DNA of 64,000 nt from Wuchereria bancrofti. Lineage: Eukaryota; Nematoda; Chromadorea; Rhabditida; Onchocercidae. The stretch is from assembly GCA_005281725.1 (NCBI GenBank), contig SSBO01000012.1, positions 20,287,060 through 20,351,059 of the forward strand. The letters are read 5' to 3'. How positions within the stretch are numbered: position 1 is the first letter of the stretch; every line of letters begins with the position of its first letter. A program made the position numbers and the translations under genes. The notes beneath the pieces were generated by a model. That model was not told where the DNA came from and searched no databases. It saw only the letters and a program-made list of their open reading frames with translations. Shown here piece by piece: positions 44,501 through 55,642 of this stretch.

Positions 44501-46332
44501 TTCTAATTACAACATAAAATGTGTATAACCTCTAGAAAATTTTGTGAATTTTCAGGGTTTTTCAGCTCCACCAATCTTTGCATTCGTCGTTTTTCAGCCC
44601 TGAAAATTTCAAAACAAAAATCCAACAATTACTACTTACTTAATTAATATAAAAAAAACCTTTCAATATGCTACCCATCTTCTTATGACCTCTGAAGCAT
44701 TACCACCGAATGTTAAAAAATATTACATTTAACAAAACGAACATCTTATTGAATATTATTCCTCATTTTCAATATAATAGCAACAAATTGAAACATCGTA
44801 ATGAACATCCTTTTATAATATAGTAGAAATTCACTTCTGATCTTCGCTTAATTTGCAATCAGCAACTCTTCGAAGAATATGCTCATTGGATGGTTTAGAG
44901 ACTGCTCTGTAAACAGCAACACCATTATTTGACGATATTTGTTCCACGTAATCTCTCATGTATTCTGATTTGAGTAGTTCTTCAAGACCAGGGAAACCGA
45001 GTTCAATTGCCTGTCTTTCCAGCAAAATCTTCCAGTCATTCCTATAAGTTAAAAAAGTAAGACGTTGTATAGTGTGTTAGTTCTAACAAGAGGGTCGTAA
45101 AAAGATACATTTGAAGGACAAATATTTGATAAAATTCATGCAAAATGAAGGAAAGGAAGGGTTAAAGTCGAAAAGATGCAAGCATATAAGGTTAAAATAA
45201 AAACGATTCGATGGCAATAGAGGAGAAACTAATATAAAGAGAGCGAAAATTAAGTGATGTAATGAACATTCAAGTGATTTAAAGACTTGAAATCATTACT
45301 ATATTCCCAATTTTTATTCATTAGAATATTTACTACCTTTCACTTATACTTCCGTAATGTGATTTGCAATAATTAAAATCTTTTCCAGCTACAAAAAAAA
45401 TAATAATAATTAAAATATAGGACCCAAGTAAAGCAAAAAAATAAAATAAATTATTCACTCACAAGAAATGAGCATTTAAACGTGCAACATTAGTTCCATC
45501 ATAATCGCTTGCTAATGTAGAATTAAGCATCAATCCAAGTTCATGTAATATCTCATCCTTGTCGATCATATCATCATTTAAAAAACTGTCAGCATTTTCA
45601 GCAACAATACACTGAACATTATCATCATAGATATCACTTTCGCTTTCTTCGTAAAACACATCTACTGCATCCACAAATTCATCTATATCTTCTTGTTCTG
45701 TAAAATATCGTTGGATTAACAAAAGAAGAAAAAAAAAGAAAAATGACTCAAGTTTGCTTTTCGAGAGAAAGAGATTGTATAGGTTACGAAATACAGTTCA
45801 GAAGAAAACTGATATATTATAAATTCGATAAACATCCTTTAATACTCTATTTTTGGGCAAAGTTTGAAATATTCGAAACATTTTTGTTCTATTTCTAATT
45901 TAATTACATATAATTTCCACTTGAATGATGCGAAATAAACTGAAGAAATAACGATATGATATCTGATATGAAATAATTCTTATAGCATATCTAATATTAA
46001 TAATACATTTCAACAACCCTAATATCCATCATTACTATACGAATTAACTGATATCATTTTTGCAAATCTTATTTGAAATGAAATGAACAATCAAATAAAA
46101 GGAGTTTTATTTAAAACATAGTTAATACATATTAAAAAATAATAAAATTTCGACAAATTTCAATAACTGTCTTAGACATGTAAAGTTAAAAATAATATTT
46201 ATGAAAAGAAAAAAATGAAAAGAAAATAAATCACAAACCATTAGTAGTAGTAGTAGTAGCAGTAGTACTGTCATCACTTCTTATAGCTCTTCCTTTCGTT
46301 AGATTTAAAATCATTTCAGTTAATTGCATCAT
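35546..46332 (-). CDS. Multi-LOTUS-domain protein, germ-granule type
   Basis: LOTUS (OST-HTH) proteins bind RNA or DEAD-box helicases in germ granules (family knowledge: MIP-1/MIP-2, LOTR-1, TDRD5/7, Oskar). Exons: 46332-46239, 45697-45463, 45041-44835, 44599-44530, 44263-44147, 44039-43916, 43567-43457, 43032-42980, 42285-42091, 41636-41487, 41243-41137, 40707-40573, 40136-40026, 38475-38403, 38018-37962, 37613-37541, 37405-37312, 37107-37036, 36684-36610, 36271-36130, 35882-35850, 35819-35694, then probably 35667-35653 and 35590-35546. LOTUS 1 (about residues 77-165) has ELGFPGLEELLKSEYMRDYV and VAVYRAVS. LOTUS 2 (about 203-280) has ILQILLDL and SALKNFLRVFYREVILI. A third, weaker one near the C-terminus has LSALPQLVGSFYGTPLNP. 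The middle is polar, Ser/Gln/Asn-rich and probably disordered. No Tudor domain seen. Unresolved: a one-base phase clash between 41636-41487 and 41243-41137 (an exon is missing) and the joins after 35694. AATAAAATAAAG overlaps the proposed stop. Confidence 0.8.
39070..39273. repeat. 51-bp minisatellite in a LOTUS-gene intron
   Basis: Three near-identical 51-bp units (39070-39120, 39121-39171, 39172-39222) and a degenerate fourth. Each has ACGTGCATAAGTGAACATTA and a CT/C-rich half (CTCGCCTCCCCCGCTCTCA), GC-richer than the surrounding DNA. As 51 is 17 codons, two minus-strand frames stay open through the array (one of 139 codons). It lies between exons 40136-40026 and 38475-38403. Confidence 0.9.
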
Positions 46333-48192
46333 TTTCTTGAATAAATTAATATTTTATCCTCAAATGATAAGATAAACCTCACTTTACATCTCCATAACAC
46401 CGATGTCTTTATTCTACTGAAAAATTGATAAAAATATGTCAGTGTTTCCATATTAAACCGCAAATACTCATTTGAGTAAGAAGAATTATTATCATATTGA
46501 AAATCAACATATCATTATTAAACCAACACTACTCCTATGACACGTCAACGTCCACGTCAATGTTTACGTTCACATTCACAGATTAAATAAAATGTTTTTT
46601 GTACTATGAAGGGAAAGTAGTTATAGACCGTGAAATACCATATGCCTTGGAAAAATTACTGAGATGAATGCAATGTGAGTTAGTCGTATTCATATAAGTT
46701 GTCAGCACGTCACGTGTAACTTTCGTCTAAGTAACGTGTATATTCAATCATTCAAGCCAAAAGATTTCTTTTATCCACAGATTATTGGCCTCATTCATGC
46801 AGCCATAAAGTAAAGTGTCACTCTCTCACTGATCTTAATATATAAGTCATTGTAAAACGTGTTTTACGTGAAAGAAGGAAAAAAAAAGAAAGTGAAAAAA
46901 AAAAGAGAAAGCAAATATCAATGGAAAAAATTTTTCATGAAGTAACTTAAAAAATGATTTCTTTTATATTTTTCTCACACATTCAAGTTAATTGATGCTT
47001 ATTTTTTTTTTTGTTTTCTGATTTTTCACGTCTTAAATTCCTGGACGTAAAATTTTTGCAATTCTTTTTTTTTACTTTTTGTTAGATTAAAGAATTTTTG
47101 CATTGATCAAGTGTGAATTTTTCGTATTTTCAATATAAATATTATTCTTGTAAATGATAAATTCTTTAATTTATATGCAATTTTTTAACTAAAAGTGGAA
47201 ATTAAATAATGGAATAAATTAATTGGAATTGTTATTCACACACACATATATATTAGGTGACCGAAAATTTATCATCAATTTTTATGATTGCTTTATTTGA
47301 TACAACTAGCAAATGGATAAATTATATCACAATTACCGCTGCTATAGTTGCGAGAAGGTAGCATTCTTTATCAGTTATTTTAAAACTTTGTAATTCCGAT
47401 AAATTTGAGTAAAATTCATTCATTTTCATGGCATTTGCTAAGAATTTGATCATTCTAAGTGATTTGATTTAAAAGAAAAAAAAAAAAAGAAAATGGAAAG
47501 TCTCATCTGACAAAAGTAAACAATTGATAATCAAAAAGAGCCTATCTAAATTGAGAAGATGAATCGTATGATTGATTTATTAAGGCGTTTATTTTGCATA
47601 CATTGCTAAAAATTTGTAACTAATCTTTTACAATAAATGCCAAATTCACATTTCATCTCCTCTACTAGGCCTCGGTAACTTTTACAATGATGCCAAATTC
47701 ATATTTTATTTCCTATACTAAGCCTGAATGACTCTTATATTGATATCAGTTACATCCCATATCACCAGATCTCTCTCCCTCTCTCTATACTTTAATCTGT
47801 ACAGCTGTGTTGTTTGTTTTGATGATTCACAATCATTTTGATTATGAATGGTTTAAAAATGGAATATTTTTCAGCTTTTGATACAAACATTCCAGGTACA
47901 AACATGCCACAATGATCACCGTCAGTTATAGTAATATTTTGTTAAAAAAAAAAGAAAGATTGAAATGAATAGCGTGAGAATTTATGCTTTCCGGAATAAA
48001 CAGCACCGGAAAACAGGAATACTCATGCTAGATTAATTTGCTTCATTAATTGTTGAGTTTCATTAATGAATAAAAATAGGAAAATATTTCGTTTTTTTCT
48101 CTTCTTTTTATTCTGTTAGTTAAATCAAAATTCTTCCAATGCTTATTTCCTATCAATGGATTACTCTCACAAAGTAATATCCTATTTTAGTG
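46333..48192. other. Divergent intergenic region between the LOTUS and Ly6-type genes
   Basis: No exon supported. It presumably holds both promoters. A cluster of ACGT-core motifs (ACGTCAACGTCCACGTCAAT) lies at about 46541-46561; any regulatory role is untested. Confidence 0.5.
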
Positions 48193-48202
48193 CTAATTTC
48201 AG
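48193..48202 (+). promoter_or_regulatory. Probable trans-splice acceptor of the Ly6-type gene
   Basis: CTAATTTCAG ends one base before ATG 48204. This decides the start: the open frame extends upstream to another ATG at 48156, but the signal peptide begins at 48204. Confidence 0.65.
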
Positions 48203-48203
48203 A

Positions 48204-49149
48204 ATGAAATTTCAAATCATTTCATATTCATTTATTATTGCTAATTTATTTCATTTTATACAATGTCTTCAATGCTACGAAAGTGTTGGAAAAACTGTGT
48301 CTCGTAAAGTTTGTTTACCAAAACAAGAAAAGCATGAAATGTGTTTTGCGACTAAATTTGGAGGTATTTCTATTTGTAATTAATATTTCTGCGTATTGCA
48401 ATTAGCATAGAAATAGCATTGCTCTGCTAACAAATAGATATTATTTTTCCAAAAAATAAAATAAGTTCAAATGAATTTTCTTTCTTAGCATTTATGTGAA
48501 TTTATAATATTTAATAAACCGATAAATTGAATAAGTTTTATTCATTCAAGTTTTAATTGAAATTTGAAACAGTTCTAAATTTCTGAATTATTTGACTTTC
48601 AGTGCTTCTCAATTTTTTAATAACGATTTTTTTAAAAATCTTTACACGCCTTTTCTGTCTAATTTTCTTCAATGTCTTTTTTTTTTAAAGAAAAAATCTG
48701 TGCAAATTTGTTGTTATTGCAGCTGAAGGAATTTGTATCAGAGGATGCTCCTATGAAATTATTCACTATGGTTCATATGAATTTAGCTTAAATTGTTCCG
48801 TATGCACTTCATTTTCAGTTTTATTGTTTGCTAAATTAAAAAAAAAGAAGCAACTAAATTTTATTTAAAATGAAATGGAAAATATTGGAAAATCCTTGTT
48901 TTATTTTTTTTTTAATAAAAGACATGAAAAAGTTAATTAATTTCAAATTAAATTTCTCAATTTTATAATCTTTTAGTCTAATCTAATTACTTTATATAAT
49001 TCTAGGATGCAGGATGTATGCATGGTTTAGGATGTTGTTGTAAAGGTGATCTCTGCAATGATCAATGCCTCAATGAAGCAACAACAATCCGATACTGTAC
49101 ATTTCTATCTCTATTATTTGGCTTAATGATATTTGAATTTTTATGCTAA
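48204..49149 (+). CDS. Ly6/uPAR-type three-finger protein, probably GPI-anchored
   Basis: Exons 48204-48363, 48723-48799 and 49006-49149 join in phase to 126 residues. A signal peptide (1 to about 20, MKFQIISYSFIIANLFHFIQ) is followed by CLQCYES, the usual Ly6 N-terminal Cys pair, then ten further cysteines before the hydrophobic tail, ending in the hallmark CCCKGDLCN (residues 89-97). The C-terminus is a hydrophobic run (FLSLLFGLMIFEFL) after a short polar spacer, as in GPI-attachment signals. Small Ly6-like proteins at the nematode cell surface commonly modulate receptors (family knowledge, e.g. ODR-2/HOT-like); which partner applies here is unknown. It is transcribed divergently from the LOTUS gene with about 1.9 kb between them. 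No truncation is seen. Confidence 0.88.
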
Positions 49150-51089
49150 ATGATTTTGTTTTATTAATTTACAGAAATTTATTCAAAACATATCCTTAAA
49201 TAGCGATTATACATTGTAAAAAAAAAGAACATTAGTGTAATAATCGGAAAATAACTTCAAGTATGAATAAGATTTAACTTATGAGAAGTAATTTTTTTTT
49301 TTATCATATTACGTTATCAAAAAATTTCATTAAAACTAAACAATGTTAATTTTTAAAACGCAAGATTTCTTATTAAAATTCATTTCATTTCAAAAACTTC
49401 CATTTAAGTAATTGTGGCGTAAATTTTACTCGTCAAATATTGTTTGAAAAGCTTATGAATTTTGTCATCATTCTACTTCTTCTAAAAAAAAAAAAGTTTA
49501 GAGAAGAATAATCCATTGATTATATTGATAACATCAAATGTTTCAGTTTACTTTGTCTTATCACTGTGATAGCATTAAATTGTTATATTGAGAGAGATAT
49601 TTGTTAACGGTCTATTTTTATAAATTTATAAAAGATTTAGAGAGTAATAATTCATTGATCATATTGATCAAATCATATTTATTACCAAATTTCAATTGAC
49701 AAATATCATTTCTTGTATTTTTTCCTTTGCTTAATATTTGTTAAAATCTTGCAAAATCTTCAGGCTACATTAATTAGTGTTGAAAATTAAGCAAATTTTC
49801 AAAAATTTTGATAGTAATCAATGTTCATTTTTTGCCAAAGAGAAATATAAAATGAATATATCTTTTACAAATTATTTTATTAATTTTCACATTAAGAGAG
49901 AGATAATTTGAATATAAATGAAATCAACGTGGATAATTTTATTTTTAATCTTCAAGTGCTATTAATTATTGCCAAAAGGAAAAGTAAGGATTAGTCTTTC
50001 TTAGCACGCAAAAATCACAGACGATTCTTCCTCGTGCAAATGTATCAGTAAGTAATTTGATCAGAATTTATCACTTATCAATGGATTGTAAATCCATTGC
50101 ATCCGTTACGCACAAATTTTTCCGTTTCAGAAAATGTCTAAATGATATAGCAAAGGTAAATAAAGGAAAGTACGTAAAGGAAAAAGATTAATAAATATTT
50201 AAAATTACAACAATTCAAATGATATGTTTTTATTCTTAATCAATAACAAATATTGATTATACCGTATATTTTTTGGTTAATCACATTTAAATCGATTTGC
50301 TGCAATATTAAATGAAGAGACGAAAACAGTTTCTTAATCAAATATGTTTTTAATCTAATTACAAAATTTTTTTTTTTTCAAAAATTTTAATTATCACGCA
50401 ATTCATTTTGTTTCTTCTTTCTTTTCAAAATTGAACTTAAATCATTTTCTTACTATGATCACTGATATCATCAATACTGATTACTTGCTGTTAGAATTCA
50501 ATTGCTGTAATTTTTACAATTTCTCGGACTGTACGACTAGAAGTAAATAAACATTTCTCCGAAGTACCACAACAAACTGAATTCAATCAAAGAAGAAAAT
50601 ATGAAATATTTTCATTTCTTATTTTATGTTCAAAAAAATTTTCAATTATCCTGATAAAATTTCTAGGCTTAATTTATAGAATCATTTTGCATTGAATATG
50701 CAAACTGAATGGAAGGAATACGTCAATATGCGAAATTGTCGCACATTTTATGTCGATCACATGAGAAATTATCAATTTTTATTTTACTATTTCTCATTCT
50801 TTTCTTCATTTGATAGACTGAAATAGCAAAATGAAATTGAAAAGTATTAAATAATACTATGAAAATTAGTACATAATTTCATAATGATAACTGAGGAATA
50901 TGTCTTCGTTGTTAAAATCATGAACTTTTCAGATGTTTTTCTTAAAGTTCTTCATTTTTCATATGTAAATCTTCTTAATAATGAGTAACTGGTGGAATTA
51001 CTCAGGTAAGACAGAAAAAACACTCTAAAATTCAGCACAATAAAGGTTAATCCAAATATTTAAACTATAATATGTTATATTTTATTATG

Positions 51090-51212
51090 CTATAATTTGA
51101 GTTATTGACTCTAAAAAGGTAAAAAGGCGCTATTAGAATGAATTTGATCATTTCATAATTTGAATTATTGATTCTAAAAAGTTGCTGCTGGAATGGATTT
51201 GATCATTCTATA
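51090..51212. repeat. Degenerate tandem duplication of about 65 bp
   Basis: Two copies sharing ATAATTTGAGTTATTGACTC (second copy ATAATTTGAATTATTGATTC), TCTAAAAAG, GAATG(A/G)ATTTGATCATT. Confidence 0.7.
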
Positions 51213-51969
51213 TAATTTTCGTGTAACAAATATTTTGCAATGAAATAACGATGTAAAATTCAATAGAAATGTAATTGAGATCAAATATATATATTAAATT
51301 TCAATTGTTCAATGTCAAAAAATTTTAATTTAATCAACGTCTCATTAAAAATTATGCAAAATTGTCATGAGACTTCATTTTTTATGACACTAAGTTTTAA
51401 ATAGTACTTTATGCTTATAAAACGATTGGAATGATTTTAACACCCTTTTATGATATTAATTATTTCTAACTTTTTAAATGAATAAGCAAGCGCATTTTTC
51501 AATTTCATAATGATATAATTATTATAACAAAGAAAAAAAAAGAAAAATAAAGAAAAAAAATTTTTAATGATTCATCTGCTTGCTGTAATCTTTAAAAATC
51601 AAAAAAACCAGGACAATTTTTAATACTTTATAAATTTATTTTTTATCAGTGCTAACTTTTTCACTTCCATATGTGTTATATGAATTAGTCATATCTATAA
51701 ATGTACAGAATTTTTTCTTTTTTATTTCTAGTATGAAAAACTCATTTATTTTAGCAACTTTTTTTTTTTTTGTTTTAAAAAATTTGATACAAACTTATCA
51801 TCGCAAAAATTTGAAATACAATGCAATACGTAGCTGTTCAAAGTCTATAAATAAGTAAATAAAATGAGTGATAATTCGGTTTTAGTTTCATCTTCAATTT
51901 CTATCAATGAGAAATATTTTTATTAGAGTAAGATAACATTTGAAAAAATTATCAATTCCATTTGAGTAT

Positions 51970-52053
51970 AAAGAAGGAGAAGAAGAAAGGGAAAAAAGAA
52001 GAAGGAGAGAAAAAGAGAGAGAGAGGAAGGAAGAGAAAGGAAAAGGAGGAAAA
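51970..52053 (+). repeat. 84-base uninterrupted purine tract
   Basis: Every base is A or G on the plus strand. Overlapping open frames of Glu/Lys/Arg on plus and Ser/Phe/Pro on minus are by-products of composition. Confidence 0.95.
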
Positions 52054-53297
52054 TGAGCTTTGTTGTTTTGTTGAAAATATTGAACACGTGTTTAACAGGT
52101 ATATCAATGAAATCAATTGGACGTGTAATTCAAATGTCATTTAACCATATGGCTTACACTAAAATTTGAAATAATGAGAACAGATGCGTAATTGGTTACG
52201 TGTAGCATTCGCTTTCAAAAGTTATGATTGAAGTAAACATCATAATAAAGTAAAAGAGAAAGAGAAAATTCATAACCTTTGAACTTATTCCTATTTATAT
52301 CTCTAATTTAACTTCTCTTTCATCTATTATTTTTTTTTTTGTTTTATTTTTGTCTTTTTCAAATTCTTCTCTCAATTTTTTACATCACTTTTTCTTATTT
52401 CATTTATTCATTGATTATTCTCATCCCAACTTTTCGTTTATTTTTAATAATAATTAAATGAAAGTTATATATTTACAGTGATTTGAATTTCAGTTCATGT
52501 TTTTTTTAAATTCAAATTCAATTCAAAAGAATTTAAAAATTTTAAATTCAAATTCAAAATTTTATCATTCTTCTTTCCTAAAAATAAAGAGTGTGAAAAA
52601 ATTCTAAAATTTTCCGCACTATCAAAATGCAAAAAAAAAAAAAAAAATCAAATAAACATAATAATTAATACTACAAAATAATCAAAGTAAGAGAAAATTT
52701 TTTTAATTAATTTCTTACTTTTCAAAAAAAAAAAAGATAAAACTTCTTAACAATACAGAACAAATCAAACGACAACAGTTCTTGTTTTTCAGAGAAAGTG
52801 ATAAAACTTTTTAACAATACAAAATAAACTGAACAATTCGTTCTTATAATTGAATTGTCAATTTTGACTTTTTTAAAATAAATCAAGAAATAAAATAAAA
52901 TATTTGAATGTATTGTATATTTTATTCAATCAATTCATTCATAAATTCTTTCGCTGAAATTTTTTTGAAAAATATTTTTTGCTAAAAATAAATGTTATTT
53001 CATTTTAATTTTTAGTAAAATAATTTTAAAATTTAATTTATTTTCTTAATTTATTATTCTCATTGATTATTTTTCAATCATTCTTATCTCACTAATATTT
53101 ACTGTTTGTAAATGTATGTTTGTGTATCTTTCCGGATCCGTTTAAAACTAACTACTGTTAGCATAGAGTGATCTAAATGTGATAGTTTTTGTTTATTCAT
53201 ATTGACTTAAGGAATTTACTTTTCCTCGTTGGCGCCATTTATTGACAATTCGATCATTTCGCAATTCTTCCCAGATTGTTAGCAAACAATGTATGCA

Positions 53298-53420
53298 TAT
53301 AACATAGGTCAGAGGTTATTTGGTTTATCCAACAGATCTTAAAAGTTATTTAGTTTGTATAGCATAGGTTAGAGATTAACTAGTCCGTATAGTATATGGT
53401 TAGAGGTTATTTACCTTGTT
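53298..53420. repeat. Degenerate tandem repeat with a GCATAGGTTAGAGGTTATTT-like core
   Basis: Three diverged copies of about 45-58 bp containing ATAGGT(C/T)AGAG(G/A)TTA and GTTTGTATA-like segments. Confidence 0.55.
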
Positions 53421-54926
53421 TTCTGTAGGAATTCAAAATTTTCCACTGTTACTTCGATTAATGTTTATTAAATTAATTTAAGTGTTAATATTTTGATGAA
53501 TTTTCCTTAATCATTTATGTTAATTAATCTGTATTTAAAAATTAATTAATTGATTAAGATTTGATAATTGATTAATTAATTACACTTAAAACATTTTAAA
53601 TTAAAAAACTACATTCAAAAAATTGACTCTTAACCTCTAATGAATTTTAAATGATAAAAAGTTGAAATAGCCTTTCAACAAAAATAATTTACACCATGCC
53701 AATACATTTATGAATTACAATGCATAAAAAGTTGTTTATTTAAAGCTTTTGCATATGTGAAATTATTCAATCAAAGCTTTAAATAATTAGCCGATATTTT
53801 ACACTTAATCCATAAGCCAATTCTAACAAAAAAAAAAAAAAATTCATATTACAATATGCTATGCTAATATATTGTTACATTTAATTGCAAATGCGCAAAT
53901 GTACTAGCTTAATTTTAATCACATTTGAAAATAATTTTACCAATGAAATTTTTTTTTCAAAAAAAAAAATTCACATTTATAGATGGACATCTGTTTCAGG
54001 ATTGTAACTGTAGCAAATTATGGATCAAAATGATGACATATGTTTTCTGCATTATATTGCGATGGTAAAATTTGATTATTGGCAGATTTATTTAGTTCCC
54101 TTTTACTTGTTTATTTGTTTGTTTTTATCCCTTCAATTGCGCATAAGTGACAAATATCATTAGGGAAAGTTTTTTTTTTTTTTTTTTAAAGAATGAAATT
54201 ATTTGATGTGAAAATCTATTGGAAATATTTATTTTCTGTTGCAAAAATATTTATAATTTATGTAAAAGAGCAAGGAAATAATGCAAGAAAATGTTTTCTC
54301 AAAAGTTCAGATTAATTTTTAAATTCTAAATTTTTTTTTCGTTGTTATTTGAAATGAGACACTTTAATTTCTCCATCATTGAAATAGGTATTTACTTCAA
54401 CATTGAGAAATATTTGCAAAATGAAAAGAGATAGACTGAATTCTTCAAATCTGAACTATAAAGTATAAATTCGATGAAAGAAAGGTACAAAATCAGGAAT
54501 GAAGAAAAATAAAAAAGTTACAACACATATTAAAACAAATCAAAGATATCTCTTAAAAAAAAGAAGAGGAATTAATTAAACAATTAAAGTATTATTAAAT
54601 TTATTTAAGAAATTTCATTAAATCACTAATTTTGTAACAGAAATCTAATTGCCAAAAAACTTAAAATATTTAGAATTAAATCAGCTAAAAGTTATTTTTA
54701 AATTTATCTCAAATGTTTTCCTCATCTTTGTTAATTTTTCTTTTTTACAATTGATCATGTAAAATTGCTTTATTAATTTGATCTTGCAGTATTAAAAAAA
54801 AAAAAAGGAAAAGAAACAAGGCCTTAGGCCATAATTATATGGTAGAACAGATGAGTGAATTTAAAATTAAAAAATTTTTTCATAAACAATACACTAATCA
54901 GATAGATCATACATAATTTTGTTAAT

Positions 54927-55642
54927 TTAAATAGATGATTTAGCAAATGATGATGAACGATAGGTACAATGATAGGTATATATTTTGTGACCTGATTCAT
55001 TTAACCTCCATGGTAATATATTTTCTTTACTTTCGATTTCATTCGTCGAGGAATTATTAAGAAGTTCCTGAAAGAAAAAAAAAAGTTAAGAAAATTGAAA
55101 ATTACCAATTATTTTCATATATTTATTCAGACATTATTTTGTAAAAAAAAAAACAAAAAATATTTCAAAATTTTGTTACGCTTTAAACTTGTAGATTTAC
55201 ACAAATATTCTCTAAAAAAAGAAAAAGAAATGATTAAAAAAAAAAAAAGATTTTATTTTATAAATTTCATTTACTTTCTTACTCATTCTTACGTTTATTA
55301 TTTAATTGCTTGTTTTAAAATTTTCTGTTAACAAGTTAGAAATATTCCTAAATCATTAATCATAAATAATTTCAATGATTTATTGAAAGATTTTCATAAA
55401 TAATCTAAACATATGTAAAGTAAGCAAAAAAAAAAAAAAATTACCTGAAGTTCGGTAATGTAATCAATAACTTTTTGTAATAATTCAAGTAACGGTGTAT
55501 GTTCATTAACGAATGGTACCATTTTACGAAGCATTTCCAGGACTTGTTTTCGTTCACGTCGTTTTTTTGAGCACCTAGCAGATTTTGTAGCTCTCGAACG
55601 AACTGTTTGAAGTGTTGTTGTTGTTGTTGTTGTTGTTGCCAT
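54927..55642 (-). CDS. Id-like helix-loop-helix protein
   Basis: Two exons, 55642-55445 and 55067-54927, joined in phase 0 at CAG|GTAATT and TTTCAG, give 112 residues. Residues about 31-66 form a helix-loop-helix: helix 1 VLEMLRKMVPF, loop, helix 2 LLELLQKVIDYITELQ, which closely matches the Id/Emc second helix (LQHVIDYILDLQ, from memory). The sequence before helix 1 is Lys/Arg-rich (SKKRRERKQ) but lacks the Glu-x-x-Arg DNA-contact motif of basic HLH factors at the expected place. The inferred role is a dominant-negative dimer partner of bHLH factors. The loop is about three residues shorter than in vertebrate Id proteins. The N-terminus is a poly-Thr run encoded by an ACA repeat. The exon-2 tail (ELLNNSSTNEIESKENILPW, then a Ser-rich end) is unrecognised. 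A degenerate class C/E bHLH is the alternative. Confidence 0.8.

Larger units (their letters stand above)
49150..54926. other. Long AT-rich intergenic spacer
   Basis: No exon with coding character on either strand. It contains a local tandem duplication (51090-51212), a pure purine tract (51970-52053), a degenerate repeat (53298-53420) and many homopolymer runs. Confidence 0.6.

Noticed and set aside
51952..52144. Glu/Lys/Arg (plus) and Ser/Phe (minus) frames
   Set aside because: Composition artefact of the purine tract.
54927..55642. Ordinary DNA-binding bHLH
   Set aside because: Basic stretch present but without the Glu-x-x-Arg motif in register with helix 1.
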